This document shows positions 34,027 through 42,382 of a stretch of 64,000 nt of DNA, one piece after another. The stretch lies in the NCBI GenBank assembly GCA_002408465.1, contig DHSM01000008.1, forward strand, positions 1 to 64,000. Reading direction: 5' to 3'. Origin of the DNA: Firmicutes bacterium UBA5286. GTDB taxonomy: Bacteria > Bacillota > Proteinivoracia > UBA4975. The notes under the pieces are model-generated. The model saw only the letters and a program-made list of their open reading frames with translations, was not told where the DNA came from and searched no databases. A program made the position numbers and the translations under genes. Numbering within the stretch: position 1 is the stretch's first letter; the number at the start of each line of letters is the position of its first letter.

Positions 34027-35124
34027 GTGGCTAATCAAGCTGAAAAACTCAAAGAAATTAAACAAGGACTTATCACTCGTGGCAAGAAACGGGGTATTTT
34101 GACCTATAAAGAAATAGCCGACAGCCTTCAGGAAGTTGACCTGACCCCAGAGCTCATAGAATCCTTTTATGAGAAGCTCTCGGGTTTAGGGATTGAGATA
34201 GTTGATAGTGCAGAAGAGGATGAACCTTCGCAGGATATAGATGATGAGAAGGAAGCCGCTGAGGACGACGCGGATCTTTCCTTGCCAGAAGGCATCAGCG
34301 TCACTGATCCTGTGCGCATGTATTTAAAAGAAATCGGGCGGGTTCCCCTGCTGACTGCTGATGAGGAAGTTGAACTGGCTATTGCTATGGAAGAAGGAAG
34401 CGAAGAGGCCAAGAAGTCTTTGGTTGAGGCTAACTTGCGCCTGGTTGTCAGCATCGCCAAACGCTATGTGGGCAGAGGCATGTCTTTTCTCGACCTGATT
34501 CAGGAAGGCAACCTGGGACTGATGCGGGCGGTGGATAAGTTTGACTATCATCGGGGGTATAAGTTCAGCACTTATGCCACCTGGTGGATTCGGCAGGCAA
34601 TTACCAGGGCTATAGCCGATCAGGCCAGAACTATTCGCATTCCTGTCCACATGGTTGAAACTATCAATAAATTGATTCGGGTTTCTCGGCAATTGGTTCA
34701 GGAATTAGGCCGGGAACCTCTGGCTGAGGAAATCGCCGAGCATATGGATATTACTCCTGAAAAGGTCAGAGAAATTTTAAAAATTTCTCAAGACCCTGTT
34801 TCTCTGGAAACGCCAATTGGCGAAGAGGATGACAGTCACCTGGGCGACTTTATTGAAGACCAGGACGCTTTGGCTCCGGCTGATGCCGCCGCTTTTGAAT
34901 TGTTAAAAGAGCAATTAGAAGAAGTCTTGCATACCTTGACCGAAAGAGAAGAAAAAGTTTTGCGCCTGCGTTTTGGCCTGGATGACGGCAAACCACGGAC
35001 ATTGGAAGAAGTTGGAAAAAGATTTAGTGTTACAAGGGAGCGCATTCGCCAAATTGAAGCAAAAGCTTTAAGAAAACTGAGACATCCAAGTCGCAGCAAG
35101 CGGCTGAAAGATTATCTGGAATAA
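34027..35124 (+). CDS. sigA: Primary sigma factor SigA (RpoD)
   Basis: Housekeeping sigma-70 factor, 365 aa. Region 1.1 is short (about 1-85, acidic at its end); region 1.2 is [17 protein letters not shown], region 2 is [24 protein letters not shown] ... [18 protein letters not shown], and region 4.2 is [35 protein letters not shown] 34027 with AAAGGGGGGG upstream is preferred over an upstream TTG in frame. The tRNA cluster starts 56 nt later from its own promoter. Confidence 0.95.
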   Translation: MANQAEKLKEIKQGLITRGKKRGILTYKEIADSLQEVDLTPELIESFYEKLSGLGIEIVDSAEEDEPSQDIDDEKEAAEDDADLSLPEGISVTDPVRMYLKEIGRVPLLTADEEVELAIAMEEGSEEAKKSLVEANLRLVVSIAKRYVGRGMSFLDLIQEGNLGLMRAVDKFDYHRGYKFSTYATWWIRQAITRAIADQARTIRIPVHMVETINKLIRVSRQLVQELGREPLAEEIAEHMDITPEKVREILKISQDPVSLETPIGEEDDSHLGDFIEDQDALAPADAAAFELLKEQLEEVLHTLTEREEKVLRLRFGLDDGKPRTLEEVGKRFSVTRERIRQIEAKALRKLRHPSRSKRLKDYLE

Positions 35125-35133
35125 GATTAAGTA

Positions 35134-35162
35134 TTGACTAAGAGTTATTATCCAAGTATAAT
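35134..35162 (+). promoter_or_regulatory. Promoter of the tRNA cluster
   Basis: TTGACT (35134-35139), 17-nt spacer, TATAAT (35157-35162), close to consensus, about 18 nt before tRNA-Asn. Confidence 0.8.
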
Positions 35163-35180
35163 GGCTAATGTCAGAGATGT

Positions 35181-35255
35181 TCCTCAGTAGCTCAAGGGTA
35201 GAGCAACCGGCTGTTAACCGGTAGGTTGCAGGTTCAAATCCTGCCTGGGGAGCCA
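35181..35255 (+). tRNA. tRNA-Asn (GTT), CCA encoded
   Basis: Full cloverleaf with acceptor TCCTCAG/CTGGGGA, anticodon stem CCGG/CCGG and loop CTGTTAA, giving anticodon GTT. T-loop GGTTCAAATCC. The 3' CCA is encoded. Confidence 0.95.
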
Positions 35256-35261
35256 TTTTTT

Positions 35262-35338
35262 GGGCCTATAGCTCAGCTGGTCAGAGCAACCGGCTCATAA
35301 CCGGTCGGTCCCTGGTTCGAATCCAGGTGGGCCCACCA
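35262..35338 (+). tRNA. tRNA-Met or tRNA-Ile2 (CAT), CCA encoded
   Basis: Acceptor GGGCCTA/TGGGCCC, anticodon loop CTCATAA (CAT), T-loop GGTTCGAATCC. The first pair G-C rules out an initiator tRNA. Elongator Met is the simplest reading, but a lysidine-modified Ile tRNA cannot be told apart by eye. Confidence 0.9.
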
Positions 35339-35341
35339 CAT

Positions 35342-35418
35342 GGCCCCTTGGAGAAGCGGCTTAACTCACCAGCCTTTCACGCTGGCATTCAGGGGTTCGA
35401 ATCCCCTAGGGGTCACCA
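35342..35418 (+). tRNA. tRNA-Glu (TTC), CCA encoded
   Basis: Acceptor GGCCCCT/AGGGGTC, anticodon stem CCAGC/GCTGG with loop CTTTCAC, giving anticodon TTC. Third member of the Asn-Met-Glu cluster. Confidence 0.95.
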
Positions 35419-35425
35419 ATACAAA

Positions 35426-35459
35426 AGGAACACTGTCTCCTCGGAGGCAGTGTTTTTTT
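35426..35459 (+). terminator. Terminator of the tRNA cluster
   Basis: AACACTG-t-CTCC / GGAG-g-CAGTGTT with a run of eight T. Confidence 0.85.
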
Positions 35460-35553
35460 TGGCCTTAGAGGAATTTACATTCAAGATATGGAAATATACT
35501 ATAATGGTATATGTTGCGGAGATGCAATTATGAATGATTTGGGAGTGGTGCTG

Positions 35554-36249
35554 ATGAAACTGACTCCAAGGCTGCAGGCTATTGTCGACAAGGTGCCGCC
35601 AGGTTCGAAGGTCGCGGACATTGGCACCGATCATGCATATATCCCTGTCTACTTGCTGATGAATCACCTGAGTTCAAGCGTCATTGCCACTGACAGCCGC
35701 CAGGGACCATTGCAGGCTGCCGAGGAAACCTTACAGCTCTTCAGTCTAAGTCAGGCAGCAGAGCTGCGGCTCGGGGACGGACTCAATGTCCTCAAGGAAG
35801 AGGACAATATCGACGTAATCATCATTGCCGGCATGGGCGGTGACACCATTTGCTCAATCTTGGAGGCTGGACTCGCTCTGTTAAAGAAAAACATCCTCTT
35901 AGTTTTGCAACCTATGACCTGTTCCGACTGGGTGCGGACATGGCTGGCGGACAACAAGTTTTCAATAGTCCGGGAGGACGTTGCCCAGGAAGAGGATCGT
36001 TATTACGAAGTAATCGTTGCCCGCTGGTCAGGAAAACCCAGCCTGGCAGGCGAAAAATACCTGACAATCGGGCCGGATTTAGTAGCCTGCAGACATCCCC
36101 TTTTAAAACCCATGCTGCAGCAGAGGCTGGAACGTAAAGAGGCAGCACTGGCCGGGGCTGGGGGAGCAAATTCTTCTGCCGCCAAAAATAGAATTCTGGA
36201 ACTGGAAAAGGAAATTCTCTTGCTAAGAGAGGTTATAGCATGGCTGTAA
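35554..36249 (+). CDS. trmK: tRNA (adenine-22-N1)-methyltransferase TrmK
   Basis: 231-residue Rossmann SAM methyltransferase that makes m1A22 in tRNA. The SAM-binding motif is VADIGTDHAYIPVYL (about 22-36), and IIAGMGGDTICSILEAG gives the catalytic-region loop. ATG 35554 fits the usual family start (KLTPRLQAIVDKVP); ATG 35530 is an in-frame alternative. It overlaps the Nif3-like gene by 10 nt, a very common trmK-nif3 pair in Firmicutes. Confidence 0.9.
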   Translation: MKLTPRLQAIVDKVPPGSKVADIGTDHAYIPVYLLMNHLSSSVIATDSRQGPLQAAEETLQLFSLSQAAELRLGDGLNVLKEEDNIDVIIIAGMGGDTICSILEAGLALLKKNILLVLQPMTCSDWVRTWLADNKFSIVREDVAQEEDRYYEVIVARWSGKPSLAGEKYLTIGPDLVACRHPLLKPMLQQRLERKEAALAGAGGANSSAAKNRILELEKEILLLREVIAWL

Positions 36250-37370
36250 AGGCAGGGAAAATCATTGCTCTTCTTGAAGAACTGGCTCCAGTGGGGCTGC
36301 AGGAAGACTGGGACAACTCAGGCTTTCAGGTGGGCAGCCGCCAGTGGACGACAGACAAAATTCTCTTGACCCTGGATGTAACCCCGGAAGTAATAGAGTT
36401 TGCGGCCTCAGAACGATATGGTTTTATCCTGGCCCACCATCCCCTGATCTTTCATAAACTCTCGAAAATTGATGTCTCAACTCCCATGGGCTCAAGCATC
36501 GCTGACGCCTTAGCCAACAGGATCTGCATTTATGCTATGCACACCAATCTGGATGTAATTCGGGGAGGGGTCTCGGATGCCTTGGCGGATTTGCTTAATT
36601 TAAAGGAAACCCAGGTTTTGGACAAGGGCTCCGGCAAGTACTGCAAGCTGGCAGTCTATGTCCCCGACAGCCATTTGGAGCAAGTGCGCCGTGCTCTGGG
36701 GGATGCAGGGGCAGGCGGGATCGGAAATTACTCTCATTGTTCTTTTGCGGCCCCGGGCAGGGGACAGTTTCTCCCCCTGGCAGGTGCCAACCCTTGGTAT
36801 GGCAGACAGGGGGAATTATCTGAGGTTTCTGAACACAAATTAGAAACTGTTGTCCAACGAAGTCAGCTAACTGTGGTTCTGGCTGCAATGAAAAAGGCTC
36901 ACCCCTATGAAGAAGTTGCTTATGACATTATTCCCTTGGAAAATGAGGCCAATTTCGGATTGGGGCGGATTGGCCTTTTGCCGGAGCCCATGACTTTAGA
37001 GGACTTTGCTTCTTTCCTGGGTAAATTGCTGGGCTGCGCCGCCCTGAAAATTTGCGGAGAACGGGGAAGGCTAATCAAGAAGGCAGCAGTTTGCGGAGGG
37101 AGTTGCGGCAGCCTTGTTTCTCTGGCGCATAATCGCGGCGCTGATGTGCTGGTGACGGGAGATATCGGCCATCATACTGCCCTGGAAGCGGCTCAACTGG
37201 GTTTGGCGCTAGTGGATCCTGGGCACTATTGCAGTGAGTATCCCGTCTTAAATGTTCTTGAATCGTATCTGATACACAATTTGCATGAGATTGCTGTTTC
37301 CAGATTTCCCGGCAAGACAGACCCCTTGTGGACACAAGCTGCAAAATCGGAAAAGGGAGGGGAGATTTAA
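36240..37370 (+). CDS. Nif3-like dinuclear metal center protein (DUF34) with insert domain
   Basis: 376 aa, the long Firmicutes form. N- and C-terminal halves carry the metal ligands (AHHPLIFHKLS and VTGDIGHHTALEAAQLGLALVDPGHYCSE), and a CutA-like insert lies between (about 125-230). The family's catalytic role is still debated. Its fixed partnership with trmK suggests a tRNA or nucleotide-linked function. It is followed 2 nt later by the zinc-ribbon gene. Confidence 0.88.
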   Translation: MAVKAGKIIALLEELAPVGLQEDWDNSGFQVGSRQWTTDKILLTLDVTPEVIEFAASERYGFILAHHPLIFHKLSKIDVSTPMGSSIADALANRICIYAMHTNLDVIRGGVSDALADLLNLKETQVLDKGSGKYCKLAVYVPDSHLEQVRRALGDAGAGGIGNYSHCSFAAPGRGQFLPLAGANPWYGRQGELSEVSEHKLETVVQRSQLTVVLAAMKKAHPYEEVAYDIIPLENEANFGLGRIGLLPEPMTLEDFASFLGKLLGCAALKICGERGRLIKKAAVCGGSCGSLVSLAHNRGADVLVTGDIGHHTALEAAQLGLALVDPGHYCSEYPVLNVLESYLIHNLHEIAVSRFPGKTDPLWTQAAKSEKGGEI

Positions 37371-37372
37371 AT

Positions 37373-38092
37373 ATGAATTACCTTAACGAGATGTGGCAGC
37401 TGCAGAATATTGAGGTAGAGATGGTCAAACTGCGCAAGGAATGGACTGAGATCAAAGAGTGGCTGAACAGGGAAACTGGCGAGGACCTGGCTGAAATTCA
37501 AGCAGGCATCAATGAAGCCAGAGAACAGTGGGAACGGACCAAGGAAGAATATGAAGAAACCACTTCCGAAATTGAGGCAATCGGACGCAAGCTGGAACAG
37601 TTTAACAGTCAGCTGTATGAGGACGGCAGCCAGAGCAAGGAATTGGTCTCAATTCAGCAAAATATTGAACAGCTCCGCAGACGCAAGCGCACTTTGGAAG
37701 ATCAGCAGTTGAGCTCGATTGAACAGTTAGACGACTTGGAACAAAAAATAGCCAATGAAACTGTTCGCTTTCAGCGCCTGGACGAGCAAAGGAAATCCAG
37801 GCTCACCCGCCTGACGGAGCGCAGGGATGAGATTCGGGAAAGATATAAAATCCTAAAAGATCAGAGGGAAGATTTGCGCAGTATCATTCCCAGCTTCATG
37901 ATGGTCATTTATAATGATTTGGTAGCCCAGGGAAAACGGCCAATGGCAATTCTGCAGGATGAAAACTGCAGCGGCTGCGGCATTGCCCAGACTGTGCTCA
38001 GTGTAAACGCTTTGAAAAAGGGCGGACAGTATACTCGCTGCAGCAACTGTGGCCGAATATTAATTGCCGGCGATGCTGGGGAGCAAGAGTAA
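37373..38092 (+). CDS. Coiled-coil protein with C4-type zinc ribbon (DUF164)
   Basis: 239 aa. Residues about 10-180 are a long charged coiled coil (QSKELVSIQQNIEQLRRRKR). The C terminus is a zinc ribbon with Cys pairs in CSGCGIAQ and RCSNCGRIL. Such proteins are thought to bind nucleic acid or nucleoprotein complexes; the exact role is unknown. ATG 37373 is preceded by GGGAGGGG and starts 2 nt after the Nif3-like gene, so it is co-transcribed. Confidence 0.85.
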   Translation: MNYLNEMWQLQNIEVEMVKLRKEWTEIKEWLNRETGEDLAEIQAGINEAREQWERTKEEYEETTSEIEAIGRKLEQFNSQLYEDGSQSKELVSIQQNIEQLRRRKRTLEDQQLSSIEQLDDLEQKIANETVRFQRLDEQRKSRLTRLTERRDEIRERYKILKDQREDLRSIIPSFMMVIYNDLVAQGKRPMAILQDENCSGCGIAQTVLSVNALKKGGQYTRCSNCGRILIAGDAGEQE

Positions 38093-38103
38093 GGGAGATT
38101 ATT

Positions 38104-39228
38104 ATGGCTGATGAACAAGTAAAAGTACTATTAACCGGAGGCGGCACGGGCGGACATATCTACCCGGCAATTGTTATTGCTGATGAGATTAGGCGCCTCA
38201 ACCCTTCCGCCCAGATCCTCTTCGTAGGCACCAGGCGCGGTTTAGAAAGCAAGGTTGTTCCCCGACTGGGGTATGAGATTAAATACATCGATGTGCGCTT
38301 TTTGGTCCGCCGATTGACCTTGAAGAACTTTGTAACCATATATAAAGCTCTGACTTCAGTCTTCGCCTCACAAAAAATAATCCGGGAATTCAAGCCCGAT
38401 ATTGTAGTGGGGACCGGCGGCTATGTTTCCGGTCCGGTGGTCTTGGCGGCCGCAATGTTAAAAGTGCCCACGCTCATTCATGAACAAAATGCTTTTCCCG
38501 GCCTTACCACCAGGCTGCTGTCCGGACGGGTGACTCGGGTGGCAGTGAGTCACGCCGCTGCTGTCAAACGCCTTAAATCCGGGGCGGCAGCTGTGGTTAC
38601 AGGCCATCCCGTGCGCCGGGAATTTTTTGAAGGCGATTCCAGCCAGGCCCGTCAGGAAATGGGTTTGCAAGACAAACAAAAATTGGTTATTGTGGTGGGC
38701 GGCAGCGGCGGCGCTCTCAAGCTTAACCAGGTTACACTGGCTGCGGCCAAGGAGATTTTAGCCAATCCCGACCTTGTCCTCATTCATATTACCGGCAGCC
38801 GCTATTATCAATGGGTCAGTGAGGAGCGGGAAAAGATGAATCTCAACCCGGACCTGGCGGCAAGATACCGTCTCACCGACTATCTCCACGACATGCCCCG
38901 GGCGATGGCGGCCTGTGATCTCATTGTCGCCCGTTCCGGGGGAATGGTCCATGAAATGACGGTGACCGGTTGTCCTGCGCTGCTGGTACCCTCGCCAAAT
39001 GTCACCGACGATCATCAGCTGCACAACGCCCGTTCCATGGCGGAAGCGGGAGCGGCTCTGGTAATGGAAGAGACTGAGCTGTCGGCAGAGAGTCTTGCCC
39101 GGGAAATCAGGGCCCTCATGAACGATCCCCTGAGTCTGGAAAAAATGGCTGTCGCGGCAAAAGCTTTGGGCAAGCCGGAAGCAGGCCGCCGCTTGGCTAA
39201 GATAATTATGGAAATGGCTAAAAAATAA
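38104..39228 (+). CDS. murG: MurG-type UDP-GlcNAc transferase
   Basis: 374 aa, GT28 family. It adds GlcNAc to lipid I to make lipid II at the inner membrane face. The N-terminal GGGTGGHIYPAIVIADE, the acceptor-side motif VGTGGYVSGPVVLAA, IHEQNAFPGLTTR and the C-terminal UDP-binding loop ARSGGMVHEMTVTGCPALLVP are all present. It lies alone here rather than in the dcw cluster, so it may be a paralogue; I cannot tell without the genome. Confidence 0.85.
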   Translation: MADEQVKVLLTGGGTGGHIYPAIVIADEIRRLNPSAQILFVGTRRGLESKVVPRLGYEIKYIDVRFLVRRLTLKNFVTIYKALTSVFASQKIIREFKPDIVVGTGGYVSGPVVLAAAMLKVPTLIHEQNAFPGLTTRLLSGRVTRVAVSHAAAVKRLKSGAAAVVTGHPVRREFFEGDSSQARQEMGLQDKQKLVIVVGGSGGALKLNQVTLAAAKEILANPDLVLIHITGSRYYQWVSEEREKMNLNPDLAARYRLTDYLHDMPRAMAACDLIVARSGGMVHEMTVTGCPALLVPSPNVTDDHQLHNARSMAEAGAALVMEETELSAESLAREIRALMNDPLSLEKMAVAAKALGKPEAGRRLAKIIMEMAKK

Positions 39229-39262
39229 AACTTTCATTTTCTAAAATTGACACAGATTGACT

Positions 39263-39291
39263 TTGCTAATCAAGGACATCTGTGTTAATCT
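39263..39291 (+). promoter_or_regulatory. Promoter of rnpB
   Basis: TTGCTA, a 17-nt spacer and TAATCT, ending about 12 nt before the 5' strand of RNase P helix P1. Confidence 0.5.
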
Positions 39292-39303
39292 ATTAAAGGA
39301 AAA

Positions 39304-39657
39304 GCTGAGTAAGCTGGGCAGCCGCAATTTTAAAAAAAATTGAGGAAAGTCCGGGCTCCACAGGGCAGGGTGCTGGATAACATCCAGTAAGGGTGACCTT
39401 AAGGAAAGTGCCACAGAAAACAGACCGCCTCCGCATGCCGGAGGTAAGGATGAAACGGTGCGGTAAGAGCGCACCAGCAGTCAGGTGACTGGCTGGCTTG
39501 GTAAACCCCACCCGGAGCAAGACCAAATAGGAGGGAATGAGGACGGCCCGTCCGCCCCTCGGGTATGGTCGCTTGAGCTGCTAGGCAACTGGCGGTCTAG
39601 ATAGATGGCTGCTGCCTCGGAAGGGGTACAGAACCCGGCTTATACGCTTGCTCAGCT
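39304..39657 (+). ncRNA. rnpB: RNase P RNA
   Basis: Catalytic RNA of RNase P. Helix P1 is closed by GCTGAGTAAGC (39304-39314) and GCTTGCTCAGC (39646-39656). The universally conserved GAGGAAAGTCCGGGCTCC follows near 39341, and the 3' ACAGAACCCGGCTTA near 39629. The length of about 354 nt is normal. Its last 118 nt (39538-39655) are repeated at 42095-42212 with one substitution. Confidence 0.95.
39538..39655 (+). repeat. 118-nt repeat of the rnpB 3' end, left copy (att-like)
   Basis: Matches 42095-42212 at 117 of 118 positions with no gaps; the single difference is CCCCTCGGG here against CCCCGCGGG there. The copies bound 2.56 kb of AT-rich DNA, as left and right attachment sites would. Confidence 0.88.
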
Positions 39658-39668
39658 GTATGAAAATT

Positions 39669-39697
39669 TTAGCTCTGTCCATGAGGCAGGGCTTTTT
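39669..39697 (+). terminator. Terminator after rnpB
   Basis: GCTCTG / CAGGGC with a 9-nt loop followed by TTTTTAAA. Confidence 0.7.
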
Positions 39698-39840
39698 AAA
39701 TTCCAGAAAGGCAATGAACCGAAACTTTATGACAGGAAGCTTAATGGTCCTACAGGAAAATTATTTCCGGTAAAAGAAGGATAATGATTAACTAAGCCGA
39801 ATGGTTCTTTATTGCAGTAAGTTGAAAGAGGGTATGTACG

Positions 39841-40611
39841 ATGCACACAGAAATTCCATTAATAAATATTCTTTGGACAGGAGGGTGGGATTCAACTTAC
39901 CGGGTACTGCATCTTTCCCGTATGAATGTCATATTACAGCCCCATTATATTATCTGCGACAATAGACGGTCTATTAAATTTGAACTTGAGGCCATTAACA
40001 AAATTACTGATGACATTTTAAATGACACTAGGACACAGTGTGTTTTTAAAACAACAATAATTACTCATGAAAAGGATATTCCCCCTGATGAAGAAATAGC
40101 TAACGCGTTTCGCAGTATTAGGCAATCAGTTTTAATTGGGCCTCAGTATGATTACCTTTCACGATACGCGAAGACAGTGGGCAATCTTGAGATTGGCATT
40201 GAAAAAGGTGGCCTCGCCGAAGACATGATGAACAAGTTTGGAAAATTAACTTATGTTGAAAACAATGGTCTAAGCTATTGGGAACTTGACAAATCCGCAT
40301 CTTCCGCTGCCTTGTTTAAGGTTTTCGGTTATTTTCGTTTCCCTATATACACCTTGTCAAAGTTGAACATGAAAGCTGAAGCTGAGAAACTCAGGGTTAT
40401 GGATATCATGGAGAAAACTTGGTTTTGCCATTTTCCCCATAGTGGGCTCCCTTGCGGATGTTGTTTTCCATGTAAATTTACAATCGAAGATGGACTTGAT
40501 TATAGATTGCCAAAACAAGCCCTTCGTCGCTATAGTGTCGAAAAAAAGTTTGGGAAACATAAACTGTATCAGCTAATTAAACGTTTTCGCAGGAAATTAC
40601 TTAACTACTAG
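39841..40611 (+). CDS. QueC/ExsB-like PP-loop protein
   Basis: 256 aa of the adenine-nucleotide alpha-hydrolase fold. The PP-loop reads TGGWDSTYRVL (about 13-23) in the place of SGGxDS. A cysteine cluster CGCCFPC near residue 205 resembles the zinc site of QueC-type 7-cyano-7-deazaguanine synthases. No other queuosine genes are near. Related divergent proteins occur in surface-glycan and island settings, so the substrate is open. ATG 39841 has AGAGGG upstream. It lies on the rnpB island. Confidence 0.65.
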   Translation: MHTEIPLINILWTGGWDSTYRVLHLSRMNVILQPHYIICDNRRSIKFELEAINKITDDILNDTRTQCVFKTTIITHEKDIPPDEEIANAFRSIRQSVLIGPQYDYLSRYAKTVGNLEIGIEKGGLAEDMMNKFGKLTYVENNGLSYWELDKSASSAALFKVFGYFRFPIYTLSKLNMKAEAEKLRVMDIMEKTWFCHFPHSGLPCGCCFPCKFTIEDGLDYRLPKQALRRYSVEKKFGKHKLYQLIKRFRRKLLNY

Positions 40612-40617
40612 TATCTA

Positions 40618-40653
40618 ATGTCCTTAATGTGAGCTACATTAAGGACATTTTTT
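40618..40653 (+). terminator. Terminator after the PP-loop gene
   Basis: A perfect 13-bp stem ATGTCCTTAATGT / ACATTAAGGACAT, loop GAGCT, followed by TTTTTT. Confidence 0.9.
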
Positions 40654-40915
40654 CAATAATGACTGAAAATCGTAACGCAATTTAGGCAAAGATATCTACA
40701 TGTCTCTTTTCCACAGAGGATAGTTAAGAGCTTTGTTGCGTTGCCGAAGCATAATAGATACTGAAGGAATCCCGATTATTATTTCAGAAAAACTGAATTC
40801 TATTGAATTAGGGGGCTAAACTAAATAAAACTATAATGACTTTTTTTAGTCTTCAAAATATATATTTTAAAAAAAGGGAAAGCTAGCACTCCTGTCGAAA
40901 CAATATTAAAATTAA
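40654..40915. other. AT-rich intergenic DNA on the island
   Basis: No gene found. AT-rich with several T and A runs; presumably it holds the promoter of the M23 peptidase gene, but I see no clear pair of boxes. Confidence 0.4.
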
Positions 40916-40927
40916 AAGGAGGTAATT

Positions 40928-41955
40928 TTGGCAAGGTACTGCAAATTGGTTTTTGTTGTGATAGTTTTTTGTATTTTACTTACTACTGCTTCTGCTTCAC
41001 CAGTTACACAGTATAAGTATTTCTGGGACATTGAGTACTACAATGGTTGCCTAATCAGCAATATATCTCTGCACTGAAAGGCACCTTCACTTCTCCTTTT
41101 GGCAATAACGGAACTATTACCGGGGTGCATATGGAGCCCAGACATATCTCATCCTACATACATCAAGGGGTTGATTTTGCCGGCGGAGGGGTAACTGTTA
41201 AAGCTGTTGCAGACGGTATAGTCTACTTAAAGGGAACTAGCGGCTCATACGGACAAAGAATCGTCATTCAACATGTTAATTCAAGTAATACCCCGATGGA
41301 AGTCTATTCTCTCTATGCACATTTAAACAACTACAACGGCTGTCCTGCAATCGGCAAGAGTGTCACCAAGGGACAATCAATAGGAGTATCTGGAAATACC
41401 GGAGGGGATTTTGCTCCACATCTTCATTTTTCTATTTATACCAAGCATAATGGCATTATATATCGTCTATACCCATTAAAATATTTTATTACAAACTCCC
41501 ACTATAATCGTGGGAACTATATGGATTACCTTCAAAAGCCCGAAACCACTGTAACTTCTACGAATGCAAAAATAACAGTGGAGGCAGCAGTATATTCTGT
41601 AAGGCAAGCTGACTCGAAGTTATTCGTTGTTTTCAGGAAGAAAGGATCCAGTTGGAATCAAGTCGCAATGACTAAAAAAACACCAACAAGTAACACAACC
41701 ACATGGGAGTGGTATATACCGTATAAGTTTTGGAATGCTGATATAGAGTATTACATTGTAGGGACATGTCAAAGGAATTCAATAAGCAAGAAATACAGAA
41801 CCACTCGTCCCGCAGCAGCCTTCTATAGTTCCACAAATGATACCAATTATTATGTGTCTTCGAATCCAGGAATCTATTATCAATGTAGAGTAAATCTTAC
41901 TCCACCTACGCCACCCCCAATAAATAGCGTTCCTATAGCCCCGCAAGAATTTTAG
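40928..41955 (+). pseudogene. Secreted M23 peptidase with a single-base frameshift
   Basis: TTG 40928, preceded by a perfect AGGAGG, opens a signal peptide (VVIVFCILLTTASAS) and the segment QYKYFWDIEYYNG. That frame then closes. One frame over, LPNQQYISALKGTFTSPFG continues at 41047 into a full M23 metallopeptidase (LytM-like) with zinc ligands in HQGVDFAG and HLHFS, followed by a beta-rich C-terminal domain and a Pro-rich tail, ending 41955. One missing T near 41047-41048 would join the two. Either the gene is newly inactivated or the base is a sequencing error. The second part alone would lack export. Confidence 0.8.
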
Positions 41956-42094
41956 TGAGATTGCCCCCCGACCATAAAGTTGTCTGGGGGAGTAGGCTGT
42001 TGACAAAGTTGTCAGCAGCCCTTCTATTTGGTCTTGCTCCGTGGTAACTCTGTACCGTTTGTATGGAGCTTACCTATACTCATAGAAAAAGGAT
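41956..42094. other. Hairpin-rich end of the island
   Basis: Two strong inverted repeats follow the peptidase: CCCCCGAC...GTCTGGGGG (about 41963-41993) and GGCTGTTGACAA / TTGTCAGCAGCC (about 41995-42020). They can terminate transcription or serve as recombination structures. No gene seen. Confidence 0.5.
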
Positions 42095-42212
42095 TGAGGA
42101 CGGCCCGTCCGCCCCGCGGGTATGGTCGCTTGAGCTGCTAGGCAACTGGCGGTCTAGATAGATGGCTGCTGCCTCGGAAGGGGTACAGAACCCGGCTTAT
42201 ACGCTTGCTCAG
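42095..42212 (+). repeat. 118-nt repeat of the rnpB 3' end, right copy (att-like)
   Basis: Second copy of the 3' part of RNase P RNA, one mismatch to 39538-39655. It lacks the 5' two-thirds and the promoter, so it is not a functional RNase P gene. Confidence 0.88.
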
Positions 42213-42225
42213 TTAATTTAAAGAA

Positions 42226-42250
42226 TGACACCGCTTGGCGGTGTTTTTTC
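42226..42250 (+). terminator. Terminator after the right rnpB fragment
   Basis: ACACCGC / GCGGTGT with TTG loop followed by TTTTTTC. It probably was the original rnpB terminator before the island entered. Confidence 0.8.
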
Positions 42251-42253
42251 TTT

Positions 42254-42281
42254 GCAATTACTTAAATTTTTTGTATGATAA
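42254..42281 (+). promoter_or_regulatory. Promoter of the AI-2E-family gene
   Basis: TTGCAA, 16-nt spacer, TATGAT; about 100 nt upstream of the start codon. Confidence 0.45.
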
Positions 42282-42382
42282 TAATGTCCAGGCATATAGC
42301 TATAAAAATAGAGGAAGTTATTGGCTGAGGCAGGGAAGCAGCCTGTCGGTGTTGAATAGTATTGACAAGAGAGAGGTGCCTT

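Larger units (their letters stand above)
39656..42212 (+). mobile_element. Small island integrated in the 3' end of rnpB
   Basis: The unit from the end of the first rnpB 3' segment to the end of the second is 2,557 nt and is AT-richer than both flanks. It carries a PP-loop protein, a frameshifted secreted peptidase and several hairpins, but no integrase or transposase. Integration that recreates the 3' end of a stable RNA gene is the usual signature of tyrosine-recombinase elements. It may be a remnant, or may be mobilised in trans. Confidence 0.65.

Noticed and set aside
39841..40611. Queuosine biosynthesis gene queC
   Set aside because: The PP-loop and Cys motif are QueC-like but divergent, and no queD, queE or queF is nearby; kept as QueC-like only.
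42095..42212. Second RNase P RNA gene
   Set aside because: Only the 3' third is present, with no promoter and no conserved 5' core, so it is an attachment-site duplicate.
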